From assembly GCA_016783065.1 (NCBI GenBank), contig JADHXI010000008.1:1-43169 (forward strand): DNA of 43,169 nucleotides. The letters are read 5' to 3'. Shown one piece after another: positions 1-9,800 of this stretch (position 1 is its first letter; each line of letters starts with the position of its first letter). The position numbers were made by a program, and so were the translations under genes. The DNA comes from Desulfobacteraceae bacterium. GTDB lineage: Bacteria > Desulfobacterota > DSM-4660 > Desulfatiglandales > Desulfatiglandaceae. A model generated the notes under the pieces. It was given only the letters and a program-made list of their open reading frames with translations. It was not told the DNA's origin and did not search any database.

Positions 1-191
1 AATTCCCTTATGTTGAAAGTCGGATAGGTCAGGGCAAAGAATTCTTCGGGGTTCTGGTAAACCGGTTTTGCCTTACCCATGATCACATCGTAAATATCGG
101 CCGCGAAAATGGATAATGACAGCTCACCAGATTTCAGGTCCTCACGTAACTGGACGACCTTGTGCCACGGTGTCCATGCCAGTTTGGTCAT
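1..191 (-). CDS. DUF499-family ATPase, N-terminal 63 codons only
   Basis: Partial gene running off the left edge; I translated it by hand because the ORF track does not list it. It begins MTKLAWTPWHKVVQLRED and continues through NPEEFFALTYPTFNIRE. This matches the usual start of DUF499 proteins: a WxKVV...REDL segment, then an NPExFFxxTY segment. DUF499 proteins are large AAA-type ATPases of about 1000 residues repeatedly found beside DUF1156 methyltransferases in anti-phage loci. A GGAGG ribosome site lies inside the stop region of the upstream gene, and only 3 bases separate the two genes, so it is the last visible gene of the defence operon. The catalytic part lies outside the window, so its integrity cannot be judged. 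Confidence 0.75.
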   Translation of the reverse strand, partial: MTKLAWTPWHKVVQLREDLKSGELSLSIFAADIYDVIMGKAKPVYQNPEEFFALTYPTFNIRE

Positions 192-194
192 TTT

Positions 195-836
195 TCATTC
201 CTCCGGAAACCAGGTTTGCATTATTGCTTTGAATTTGTCGAATGCCGGATCAATGCACTTTTTTAAACTCACTCTTTCTGCTAACTGCCTGTAAAGAGAG
301 GCGGATTTTGCTTTCCTGGCAATTCTCAATGCTTCCTCAACGGCTTCTTTTGGGCGATTTGGTTTAGTTTCGTTCGCTTCCCTAAATCCTTGTTCAACCA
401 GCCAGGTTATCAAATCTGGTTGTCTTCCTTTCCACCCTAATACAGCATCCACGTGAGGCGATTCGCTCCAGACCCATACTTCCAGCTCTGGATCAAAAAC
501 GATGGCTGCGGCACGATCTCCCCAGCCATTGACGGATAATTGTTTTTCGACCATCTCCTCCAAATTATCTCTGGATAAATAGTCTTTGCCACATCCTTCC
601 CTGTCGAAAATAACCAGGGCATGTGCATACTGGTTGATGAACGGGCGCAAGAAATTGTGGCTATCCTGAAGGCATCCGGGATCATGCTCAAGGTGCCGAT
701 AAACATCATACTCTCCAGTTGTCAGTTTACGACTTCCAATCGCTCTGTGACGAGAGAGCAGGCCCCTTACGGAGAATTCGATATCTTGATCCGCTACAAG
801 AACAATGAGATCTTTCAGCACCAGATCATCTTTCAT
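195..836 (-). CDS. TOPRIM-like partner protein of the adjacent AAA ATPase
   Basis: A 213-aa protein whose start overlaps the stop of the ATPase gene by 4 bases, so the two are translationally coupled. The N-terminal strand IVLVADQD (about residues 10-18) and the later strand HALVIFDREGCGKD (about residues 72-85) sit where TOPRIM-like nucleases of the DUF4276/DUF4435 type carry their acidic residues. The first motif reads ADQD rather than the usual EG..D, which is atypical. The middle is rich in Trp and acidic residues (DPELEVWVWSES), and the C-terminal third is basic and helical. OLD, PARIS and similar defence pairs join an ABC-type ATPase to such a protein, so an effector-nuclease role is plausible. 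I infer the fold from pattern only, and a non-nuclease partner is possible. Confidence 0.6.
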   Translation of the reverse strand: MKDDLVLKDLIVLVADQDIEFSVRGLLSRHRAIGSRKLTTGEYDVYRHLEHDPGCLQDSHNFLRPFINQYAHALVIFDREGCGKDYLSRDNLEEMVEKQLSVNGWGDRAAAIVFDPELEVWVWSESPHVDAVLGWKGRQPDLITWLVEQGFREANETKPNRPKEAVEEALRIARKAKSASLYRQLAERVSLKKCIDPAFDKFKAIMQTWFPEE

Positions 837-2086
837 CCCAGAACACCCCCGGCAAAAAGCACACCCAAATTGGTTTCACCTTTCCAGTCACGTAAAGCCG
901 GATGTTCCGTTCCTAAAACAATATCGGTCGCGCCGTTCTCCGTCTTGGAGAAGCATAGCACCTGGGATGCCTTAGCTATACTTAGAATGACCTGGGAATG
1001 AGTGGCCAGAAGGATTTGTGCATCATATACTGATGACAAGGATTGAAACATGGTTTCTACCGCACGGGGATGGATACCATTCTCCGGTTCCTCGATAAGA
1101 TAGATTCCTTCAAGCTCTGGAAGATAGGCAGGTATAGTCAGAGCCAAAAGCCTGAGAGTTCCATCCGAAACCATCCATGAAGGGACTTCTAAGTTATTCT
1201 CGTATTTTATTTGGAGGTAACGATGACGATCCTCTGGCCTTACAACTGTGTGAATATCTCTTAAATCGGGCAGAGCGGTTTTTATGTGCTGTAGCCAATC
1301 CTGAAATCGTTCAGGGGCATTATCCTTTAAAGAATGTATTACCCAAGGAAGGTTTGAACCATCTGGCCGGAACCTCTTTGGTTGGCCCGGAGGACTCGGC
1401 CTCCGCATAAATACGCTGTTAAGTACCAATCGCTGCACTCCCTCCACAAGTAGCGCTTTAAGCCATGTGGCTACTGGGAACTTGCTTTCATCATCTGGCA
1501 AATTGCCCAGTGCAGACTTACGAGGTCCGAGCTTGAAGGAATGATCCCATCCTTTTCCAGTTTCATCATAAAAATTATCATTTCCACCCTGGACCTTGTT
1601 GACTACTGTTTTGGTGTTCCTTTTGCCTTTTGGAGTAATTAGTGTTTGAGGGGGTTCTAACTCTATAGGAAAGAGTGAACGCTGAATATTGTAGCTGTCC
1701 TGATTAACTGATTCTTTGAGAAGGACTTTCTCAGACAGTATTGAGACTTCCCCTGTTTCCTGATCAATGCAAATACAGACTTCATATCTCACCTTGTCAT
1801 AGGAGCTCCTTTGAAGCAATTTGCGCCGTTCCCCTGGGATATCCAACTCCACAGCCAATTCAAAGCTATCTCCAGACCGCTGCCAAACAAGATCCTGGAA
1901 GTTTTGCGTCCGCTCATTGACTGCCGGCTCCAAACCATCTGAAACGATCTGGCCCAAAAAGGCCACAACATCGAGAAAAGTTGTCTTCCCACTTGCGTTT
2001 GGTCCTACCAAAACAAGGAATCTATTCAGACGTTGGTTTATATAGCGTAGACAGCGAAAATCGAGTGCTTCAATTAGACGTATCAT
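833..2086 (-). CDS. AAA family (OLD/AAA_21-like) ATPase
   Basis: A 417-aa ABC-like ATPase of the SMC/OLD type. The N-terminus IRLIEALDFRCLRYINQ is the usual first strand of AAA_15/AAA_21 proteins. It is followed by Walker A GPNASGKTT (residues about 28-36), a late Walker B YLIEEPENGIHP (about residues 330-341) and the switch-His segment ILLATHSQVIL. There is no long coiled-coil insert, so it is a compact member. It starts 18 bases after the methyltransferase stop with a good AAGGAG site, and overlaps the TOPRIM-like gene at its end. ATPase/TOPRIM pairs act as phage sensors that release a nuclease (OLD, Gabija, PARIS). That role here is inferred from gene order and motifs. Confidence 0.85.
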   Translation of the reverse strand: MIRLIEALDFRCLRYINQRLNRFLVLVGPNASGKTTFLDVVAFLGQIVSDGLEPAVNERTQNFQDLVWQRSGDSFELAVELDIPGERRKLLQRSSYDKVRYEVCICIDQETGEVSILSEKVLLKESVNQDSYNIQRSLFPIELEPPQTLITPKGKRNTKTVVNKVQGGNDNFYDETGKGWDHSFKLGPRKSALGNLPDDESKFPVATWLKALLVEGVQRLVLNSVFMRRPSPPGQPKRFRPDGSNLPWVIHSLKDNAPERFQDWLQHIKTALPDLRDIHTVVRPEDRHRYLQIKYENNLEVPSWMVSDGTLRLLALTIPAYLPELEGIYLIEEPENGIHPRAVETMFQSLSSVYDAQILLATHSQVILSIAKASQVLCFSKTENGATDIVLGTEHPALRDWKGETNLGVLFAGGVLG

Positions 2087-2104
2087 TATTCATTCTCCTT
2101 GGAA

Positions 2105-5100
2105 TCAGACACTTTGTTTGAACAGTTCTTTCTGCCTATCAGCAACGCTCACTCCTCTTGTCTTTAGATGATTGCTTATACTTTCAAGAATGGATCGTTC
2201 CTCGCTTCCTGTGTCTGCCAACTCAATGAGTGCCTGGAGAACCTGATGAAAGGTGTTGTTGCGAAACAGTGCCCGAGCTTCAAGATAATCATCAACTTTG
2301 ACCAGTTCACCCGACTTCCAGAGTTGCATCAGACGATGAACTTGATCTATTAAAGGGATCTCTCGTCGCTGGGCGTTTTTTTCATTGTCTTCCACCGGGA
2401 GAAAAGTCATTTGCGCTGCCTTTTCCTGAGCCTTAGCGCTATCAACAGCAGGGTCATACCCCATACTCTGACGTTTACGCTGTTTCCACTGTTTGAGCCT
2501 CAAAGTGCTCCCCGTTCCCCCGCCCATATCTTCATTCGAAGCTGTCTCTTCATCGGGTTCCGGTGCGTTCTTTCCACCCGTCTTTGCAAGGATATCAAAC
2601 TGATCAACCAGAGCACGATCCGTAAGCCCACAGGAAACAGCATACAGAATACAGGGGCCGGCCGGTGCATCCTTCATCCCAAAATCGTGCCGATGTAGCA
2701 GGTAATAGGTGGTCACATCATCTAACCCGCTTACCTCCTTTGACTCACCGTCATGGGAAAGCACCCGGCCAACAACAAAATCCACAACCATCCGCCGCAC
2801 ATGCCTGAGGAATTCCGACACTTCCATTAATTTACCCGGCTCATTCGCTTTTTTAACGACCGGATGCTTGCTATATGCCTCTAGGGCGGGCCCTGTTGCC
2901 GCCCAGACAAAGTCAGGACCACGAATCCCCGCATCCCAGAAGTCTCGTAATTGTGTTTTGATATTTCCCCGCATTTCTTCGAGGACTTTGTTATCCCAGC
3001 CCGGGTGGGCAGTGTCGGAGCGTTTTTTGCAGACTATCCAGACGGACGATGCCAGAGATGCTGTTGTTATAGCGTTTGTTCGATTCCCACGTTCTGTCTG
3101 AATAGGCCAACTACCATTTACAACGAAGCCAGCTCGAACGATAGCGGAGACTAAGGTTTCCCAAGCATTTGGATATTTATTTGCAAACACCAAAACAAAA
3201 CGACCATTATTTTTTAGCACGGACTTACAGCGAGTAAAAACTTGAGCCATTCCATTTTCATAAGCAAGTTTTGATAGTATCTTGTTGCCATGGTATGCAC
3301 CTGGATCATCTATTAGTTCGCCGTCTTGCTTTTCTCTATCCCAGTTAGGAGATAACTCCCCTTTGAATACTTGACGAATATCATCTGATAAGTCATTTAG
3401 AGATCGCGAAAGCCAAACATAGAAAAAATTCATTAGGTCAGCGTAAGGTATAGCGTCATAATAGGGAGGATCAGTGAACACCAAATCAAACTCTTCAGGT
3501 GATCCTTTAAGTTTAATAGCTGATTGATTAGTGATATTTACCTCATTTGTATCTTTGATGCCTTCTAGTATCGAAGATAAAGCTAAAGCTGACCAGTTTA
3601 AGGAACTGGCATAGCCTCCTGCTGTTTGCGACAAAATGTTAGTTTCACACCAATCCCAAGCCCATGAGAATGCAAAACGAGCAAAGGTCCCTCTTATAGC
3701 CTCAAGTCCAACAATCCAAGTTGCTAAAGAGCTGTTGTAATCGGCGATCTTATCTATGCAAATACTCAGATAAGATGTTAGTGCTTCAACCCATATATCA
3801 TTATACTGACCCTTGAAAATATCATAGCGGGCTTTATGTAATTTAGAAATAAAGGTTGTCAGGCTAAGAAGTTGTCTGAATGAGAATAGGTCGGGCCACT
3901 TTCTGAGACCATATCCTGGTAATTGAGAACCAACTGCTCTATGTCTATCCGGCTTTGGCAGTGGTTCAGATGGAATACCAAATTTGCTGCGATCAACAAA
4001 TTTATTCAAGTTGTATTCAGATTCCTCCGCAATTTTGACTTCAAGACAAGTTGGCAGGCGATATTGTTTTCCCTTTTGCCCATCCACCACCACTGCTGTC
4101 ATGGTAGCCCCGAGCCTTCCACCCTTACCCTCTAAACGTATATCCTCCATAGTCATGATGGATGGACAGCAAGGACATTGAGCTCCAGAGCGTGACATTG
4201 TCCCTGCACCAATTCTCTTGTCATGCTCCCTTCTTTGTGCAGCATTACCGCCGTTTATCGGAACATCATTCTGTATTCCGAATACAACCCCCGTTTTATC
4301 TTTGTTATGTTCCATGGTAAGGAGAACCCGCTTATTGGCTTTTTTACAGAGCCAACGGGTTTTAAGAAGGGGAACGGTTCCACGGCAGTTTTTGCACTTT
4401 ACTGTTCGTGCCCAGAGGTAGGCGACTGTCGGCTTGGCAATCCATCGGGGCTTGGCTTTGTCCTCAAGGTATTTCTCGTCAAACTCGGCGTTGAGGGCAT
4501 CAATATCCGGGGCTCCATCATCTCGCAGTGGAACAAGTTTCATTTTCTTTTTTTTATACTTCTTGCCAATGTTCTTAATCGGTTCAAAATCGGCATAGGT
4601 GGGATAATATTTCGCTAAATCCTTCCTGGCTTGATTGAGCATCCATTTGCCCCATGCACGTACATGCCATGCCAGATCGGCTTCCAGCAAGGGATCTCCA
4701 CCGTGAAAATTTTCAAGTACAAACTGTTTATTTTCTTTAAGCCCCAGTTTTTCAAGCTGTGTGCGCAGCAAAGCCCCTTTGAATCCCTGTGACTTAAAAA
4801 AGGCCTCCATGAAATCACAGTCTTTTAAAATGAAATCGGGAAGAAGCCGTTTTTGGCCTGCAAGCTTTTGAGGATATTCTAAAGTACACTTCAGGATAAA
4901 CCACGCAACAGGGTTTATGTCGATTGAAGTGGCCTCACATCCTAAACGCATTGCTTCAAGTGGAATCGCTCCGCCCCCGGCAAAAGGGTCCAGAACTTTT
5001 GGGGCTCTTCCGCCGTAAGCCTTCTTTATTTCCTCCCGAAACCAGTCGAGGGTTTCCTTGTTCTCTGTCTCCCTTTTCCAGTGGAGGATTCCGCCAATTG

Positions 5101-5392
5101 TTTCCTCCTTGATATTCTCCACGATCTTGCCCGAAGGCATCTTCTTTCTTTCTATTTTTTCAACAACCCTCCCTCCGATTTTTTCCACAAGTTTTTTGCG
5201 TTTTTTGGGATCGCCAGGGTCTGGTAAAAGGGTAGCAATTAATGCAGCGCGGCATGCTGCCAGGGGTCTTCTTGCCGGCCAGATATGCAGCGTTGAAATG
5301 TGCCCATGTCGTACATTCTTCTCATGTACAGAATCCAGTGATGCCTGTTTAAGAGGAAAGGCATGTTCAATTAGGCGGGGTTTGTCATCCAT
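2105..5392 (-). CDS. DUF1156 adenine-type DNA methyltransferase of a defence system
   Basis: A 1095-aa protein beginning with the DUF1156 signature (RLIEHAFPLKQASLDSVHEK, then HISTLHIWPARRPLAACRA). The SAM-binding motif DPFAGGGAIPLE is at residues 135-146 and the amino-methyltransferase motif DPPYYD at about 641-646, the N6A/N4C type. Between them, cysteine pairs (CKNC near 333, CPCC near 406) suggest an inserted zinc ribbon. DUF1156 proteins are typical of phage-defence loci with DUF499 ATPases and SNF2 helicases, where they mark self DNA. The gene lies between the AlbA_2 gene and the ATPase gene in the operon. The start ATG has only a weak ribosome site. It appears full length and intact. 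Confidence 0.93.
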   Translation of the reverse strand: MDDKPRLIEHAFPLKQASLDSVHEKNVRHGHISTLHIWPARRPLAACRAALIATLLPDPGDPKKRKKLVEKIGGRVVEKIERKKMPSGKIVENIKEETIGGILHWKRETENKETLDWFREEIKKAYGGRAPKVLDPFAGGGAIPLEAMRLGCEATSIDINPVAWFILKCTLEYPQKLAGQKRLLPDFILKDCDFMEAFFKSQGFKGALLRTQLEKLGLKENKQFVLENFHGGDPLLEADLAWHVRAWGKWMLNQARKDLAKYYPTYADFEPIKNIGKKYKKKKMKLVPLRDDGAPDIDALNAEFDEKYLEDKAKPRWIAKPTVAYLWARTVKCKNCRGTVPLLKTRWLCKKANKRVLLTMEHNKDKTGVVFGIQNDVPINGGNAAQRREHDKRIGAGTMSRSGAQCPCCPSIMTMEDIRLEGKGGRLGATMTAVVVDGQKGKQYRLPTCLEVKIAEESEYNLNKFVDRSKFGIPSEPLPKPDRHRAVGSQLPGYGLRKWPDLFSFRQLLSLTTFISKLHKARYDIFKGQYNDIWVEALTSYLSICIDKIADYNSSLATWIVGLEAIRGTFARFAFSWAWDWCETNILSQTAGGYASSLNWSALALSSILEGIKDTNEVNITNQSAIKLKGSPEEFDLVFTDPPYYDAIPYADLMNFFYVWLSRSLNDLSDDIRQVFKGELSPNWDREKQDGELIDDPGAYHGNKILSKLAYENGMAQVFTRCKSVLKNNGRFVLVFANKYPNAWETLVSAIVRAGFVVNGSWPIQTERGNRTNAITTASLASSVWIVCKKRSDTAHPGWDNKVLEEMRGNIKTQLRDFWDAGIRGPDFVWAATGPALEAYSKHPVVKKANEPGKLMEVSEFLRHVRRMVVDFVVGRVLSHDGESKEVSGLDDVTTYYLLHRHDFGMKDAPAGPCILYAVSCGLTDRALVDQFDILAKTGGKNAPEPDEETASNEDMGGGTGSTLRLKQWKQRKRQSMGYDPAVDSAKAQEKAAQMTFLPVEDNEKNAQRREIPLIDQVHRLMQLWKSGELVKVDDYLEARALFRNNTFHQVLQALIELADTGSEERSILESISNHLKTRGVSVADRQKELFKQSV

Positions 5393-5418
5393 ACTCTACA
5401 CTCTCACAATACATTCTT

Positions 5419-5472
5419 CCACGGAATACACGGAAGATAAAAAAATTCTGTGTCTTTCCGTTTATTCCGTGG
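5419..5472. repeat. ACGGAA inverted-repeat element, copy 1
   Basis: Two 17-base arms, CCACGGAATACACGGAA at 5419-5435 and TTCCGTTTATTCCGTGG at 5456-5472, are inverse complements with one mismatch around a 20-base A/T-rich centre. The right arm runs into the AlbA_2 gene and supplies its last codons and TAA stop. A related copy lies at 6735-6812 in the same orientation, on the other side of that gene. Confidence 0.85.
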
Positions 5473-6703
5473 GCTCAATCTTTTTTTCTTTCCACAGCCT
5501 CAGGATAAACCGCTCACCATCCTCGATCAGGTCCGGCTCTGTTCCATTATGCTCCCGCATTCCTTTTATGATCTTGCGGGGGATCCCCATGCCCATATGT
5601 TCCAAATAGCCATAGTCCCTCATGACATCCTTGAGTAACTGGTTCCTCGCAGTGCGGCACCCTACTCGCATTCTCTCTGTTGTAATACCATTATGTAATT
5701 TACCAGGAGATATAACCTCAAGCCGGTCTGAATAAATGGAAAGTTCAATATCCGTACCTGAAAGCAGGTAATCCCGGTGAACCACTGCGTTCACAATGGC
5801 TTCGCGAATTACTTCCTCGGGATAATCATGCCGCTCTGTACGAATGGTTCCGTCTTTTAAGGATGCATTAACCCCTGTATTGCGTCTGATGAAGTAAACG
5901 GCCTGCTCTACCAAACCCGGATCAATGATCTCGATACCATCATCTTTTTGTTGAAAAAGGCCCAGTATAGGTCCTCTCAGTTGAGCTCTCTCAAGGGCGG
6001 CGTAGTCCTTTTCAAGACCCGGGTAGGCTACTGCATCAATTGCGGATTGTGGCAGATAACGGTATGGTTTTTTCCCAAAAAGGAGTAAGCCTGCTAAGGT
6101 GCATGGAGAATAATCCCCTTCATCTCTGAGAATTTCAGTGTTTATAAGCAGACTTCGCAACTCCTTCTCATCCTGAGGCAATTCCTGATTGCGGATGCGT
6201 TTAAAATATTCACGGACTCTTCTGATATCCAAATCGGCAACGGAGGAGCCTCCAACAGGACGGATTTCGAGTCTGAAGGCCCCTCGCTGCTGGAAAAGGC
6301 GCTCTAATTCCTCTTTGCTCGCCTCTCTGCTTTGGCTTCCAACCCGAATATAATATGTGGAATGATTGTTATACCAGACATGGTGAACCGTCCAGCCTAA
6401 ATCCACTCTAACCACGGCCACATTCTTGCCTGGTTCAACATCGCGGATAATCTCGAAGTAAGGGACAATCTCCGGACGGATTTTGTCCCGACATGTTGTC
6501 ATAACCCACTCCTCGATATCTGAACGTGATATGCCGGTAACGGTCCCGTCATCCTCAACACCAAGGAAAACACTACCGCCATCCAGATTGACAAACGCCA
6601 CCAGTTCTTTTGCGAGGCCGCGGTTATCGATGGTATCACGCTTGAATTCAACACCGGAGTTCTCTCCATTTATTAGTATTTCTAAAAATTCGGTTTTAGT
6701 CAT
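5462..6703 (-). CDS. AlbA_2 (Schlafen-type) ATP-binding, DNA-binding protein
   Basis: A 413-aa protein with the AlbA_2 domain at the N-terminus. It shows VEFKRDTIDNRGLAKELVAF at about residues 18-37, then NLDGGSVFLGVEDDGTVTGI, the Schlafen AlbA_2 signature. The C-terminal half has an HATPase_c_4-like segment (REAIVNAVVHRDYLLSGTDI followed by LEVISPGKL), as in proteins once called RecG-like transcriptional regulators. Such proteins are common accessory genes in defence islands; a regulatory or nuclease-like role is possible. It sits between the helicase and methyltransferase genes and is bracketed by two copies of the ACGGAA repeat. Its C-terminus EPTE and stop come from that repeat, so the ancestral end may have been changed. 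Confidence 0.85.
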   Translation of the reverse strand: MTKTEFLEILINGENSGVEFKRDTIDNRGLAKELVAFVNLDGGSVFLGVEDDGTVTGISRSDIEEWVMTTCRDKIRPEIVPYFEIIRDVEPGKNVAVVRVDLGWTVHHVWYNNHSTYYIRVGSQSREASKEELERLFQQRGAFRLEIRPVGGSSVADLDIRRVREYFKRIRNQELPQDEKELRSLLINTEILRDEGDYSPCTLAGLLLFGKKPYRYLPQSAIDAVAYPGLEKDYAALERAQLRGPILGLFQQKDDGIEIIDPGLVEQAVYFIRRNTGVNASLKDGTIRTERHDYPEEVIREAIVNAVVHRDYLLSGTDIELSIYSDRLEVISPGKLHNGITTERMRVGCRTARNQLLKDVMRDYGYLEHMGMGIPRKIIKGMREHNGTEPDLIEDGERFILRLWKEKKIEPTE

Positions 6704-6734
6704 TATTGACCTCCTCAGAATTCATTAGAACTCT

Positions 6735-6812
6735 TACGGAACACACGGAATCACACGGAAACACGGAATAAAGAATTTGGTTTTTCTGTGTCTTTCCGTG
6801 TATTCCGTGGGC
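6735..6812. repeat. ACGGAA inverted-repeat element, copy 2
   Basis: The left half holds four near-tandem ACGGAA motifs (CACGGAATCACACGGAAACACGGAA). The right half is TTCCGTGTATTCCGTGGG, the inverse of the same motif. The inner part TTCTGTGTCTTTCCGT is shared with copy 1 at 5419-5472. The helicase stop codon TAA directly abuts the right end. This copy fills the spacer between the helicase and AlbA_2 genes. Confidence 0.85.
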
Positions 6813-9800
6813 TTAGTTTATTCCTGGCTCCCCTGCTGAAAATATCTCGCTTTCGTTGATGACAACCCCTCCCTTCGCCTTCACAATAAGCCTTGAAAAA
6901 GGATCCTGGATCCTTATTAATCTTGGATGAGTACTGGCACAGTTATATACCACGTAGAGCCAATATGTGTCACGGAGATTGCAAGCCTTAACCCATTCAT
7001 TCTCCGAAATGTCAATGTCCCCAACACCGGCGCGACCTTTTACCTCGATATCTCTTTCTTCATTATTTGGACGGATAGATAAGAGATCAAATCCAGGCCA
7101 ATCCAGCAAACCAGCTTCGCGAGCGCGCGAGGGATTTGATACATCCTTCACAACGGCTCCTTCGGCCTCTTCAAAGGACCAGGCAACTTTTACAGCAATA
7201 TCTTCAATGGCATTATCATGTCGTTTTTTATCTTCAGGATCACTTGACGGGACAACAAGCGCATGGACAAGAAATTCTACATGATTAGGCACAATCAATT
7301 CCGGCTCGCGCCTCAATATCGTGATATCCTTTTCCCTCAACTGAGATATCTGTCGCTGGCGTTCTTTGATTTGGGTTAATTCAATTTTTGATTTCGCATC
7401 GCCCGCATGAGCTTTTTTTGAAAGCTCTATCCTGCGTCCTGCAAGTTCGGCCTCCTGGTAATGATATCCACGCCTGACAAAATCTTCGCGTTCCGGCAGT
7501 GTATTGAACAAAACCTGTTTATGCTCTCCGGCAAGACCATGGGCAATTGTTTCAAATGCATAATCCTTTGCACGGTTTATTGCATCATTAACCGTGGCTG
7601 CGAAACGAATGGCAGAGGGCGGTAATCCTTTACTTCCTTTTAAGAGAAGAAGGTATTCCAGAGGACATTCCTCTACCAAATTATCCTGCCCCTGCTTTAA
7701 ACCCGCCAACCGGTATTCAATAATTTCGCTATGCTCAAAAGGCCTGAAGTTTGGATCGGCTTCTCGCTCTATCCTCAATAAGGCCAAGTGAAAGAAATAG
7801 GGCTTTTTTGCATTTGGATCCAGAAAGATTCCGCCTCTCAAGGCATCGTTGCCATACCGTTCGTAAATATGTTCGCATAAAGTATCAAAAATAATTTCGC
7901 CAGGATGCAGAAACACGGCGGCGGCGTTTTCCCGATTTCTATCGACAGTAAAGAGATTTTGAAGCTGGTAGGGATAAGTTTCAATTGCTGGCCAAAGAAA
8001 ATCAAGGGCACCGGCCCGACCTGCTCGAAGAGAGAATATTTCATCCAAATCCCCTTCAATGTTAATATTCAAAATCACGGCTGAATTTTGAACGAATCGA
8101 CGCACATATCCCGGCAAGAGACGACAGTAAATTTCCTGTTCCAGACTATCTCTTAACCTTTTCAATTCTTTGCTGACATCACCACCTTCTCCATAGAGAG
8201 TACGCTCACGTTCCTCTATGGCCTTGATTTGTTCTTTGGTGAGTTTGCCTTCAATAGTCTTCTCAATCTCCTTAGTGCTTTCCCCGGTGACAGCCATTTC
8301 CATGTATTCTTTTATGGAAAGGTCCTCAAAGACCCGACCAATCACATCGAAAACCTTACCCGATTGAAGTTGTTTTCGTATTCTTTCAAGCTTATCGAGC
8401 AAAGTTTTAAGAACACGCCCTTCACGCGTTTTACCGGCAACAAGATTGATGATAATAACAGGATCATGTTTTTGGCCGTAGCGATGGATTCGACCCATCC
8501 GCTGTTCCAGACGAGCAGGATTCCATGGGATATCGTAATTGATCATTATCCAGCAAAACTGAAGATTAATTCCTTCACCCGCTGCGTCAGTAGCCACCAA
8601 ATATCTGGCGCCACCTTCATTATCCGTCTTCCGGAAAAATTCAACCTGGGCGTCGCGCTCCTGATAATCCATGCCGCCGTGAATTTGGGCAACTTTCCCA
8701 GTATATCCCAGGCCTTCCAATCTGCGGACAAGGAAATTGAGCGTATCCCGATGCTCGGTAAATATGATGAATTTTTCATCCCTGTATTTGGGATCAGCGA
8801 GTATCTCTCGCAGTTTTTCAAATTTGGATTCATCTCTTGTTTCGTAGACTTGCCGTGCAAGATCCAGCAGTTCTCTGACTCTCTGGCGTTCTACCTCCAG
8901 TTCTGCCAGGTTGGCCGCAATTAAGCCACCAAGGGCCAGTTCTTCAACGGTGTCGTGCTCTTCTTGCCCTTCTTCCACATGCTCTTCATCCGCTGTCTTG
9001 CTAAAGATTACATCCTCAAGTTCATCCAACCTTCTCTGTTGTGCTGCCAACTGTTCTAATGTGATTTTTCCCGATTCAATATCGGCAATGATCTGTTCAA
9101 GCTTTCCTATACGTCTTTCAAACGAACGTATTAGCGCATATGTAGAGCTTGCCAGCCGTCGCTGGAAGATACTCATTGCGAAGCGGGCAGCCGCACGATT
9201 CAATAACCGAGCCTTATTGTAGTAGGATTGAATATAACGGGTGGTCGCATCATAGAGCGTCTGTTCACTGACCTCACCCTGAGAAAGATCGTAACTTAAA
9301 GTATCGGAAGCGCGATCTGGATAGATGCGGGTCCCGTCATAGTGAACCATTTCCTCTTTGGTTCTTCTAATGAAATGGCGTTTGCGGGCTTCTTTTGGAT
9401 ACGCTGAAAATGCCTCATAGGTGGAGAGAATAGCAGGTTCCAATAAACGCCAGATGCAGTAATAAGGAAAATCCTTTCCCATGTGAGGTGTGGCTGTCAG
9501 CAATAATAGATGGCGAGCACTCCACGGAAGTCTCCATCGCTGCTTATCACTATCAACACCTGCCAACGCACGAGCCAAAAGATACCGGTCTGTCGCACGG
9601 AATGTACCATCCGGATCTTTACGTGCCGAAAGTTTGTGTGACTCATCAAAAATTACTAAATCGTAAGGCTCGACCCCGGCTTCCTGGAGCCTGCTAAACA
9701 TCCGTTCACCAGCTAAAGTATCAATACTAACAATCAACAGATCACTTTGTTCTTCCTTGAACGGATTGCCCGAACGGGCATCACTGCCCTTAACAACCCG

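Noticed and set aside
2709-3154. Plus-strand ORFs of 130 and 67 aa
   Set aside because: They are opposite-strand shadows of the DUF1156 methyltransferase.
8229-8924. 231-aa plus-strand ORF
   Set aside because: It lies fully opposite the SNF2 helicase coding sequence, has no ribosome site and no family-like sequence.
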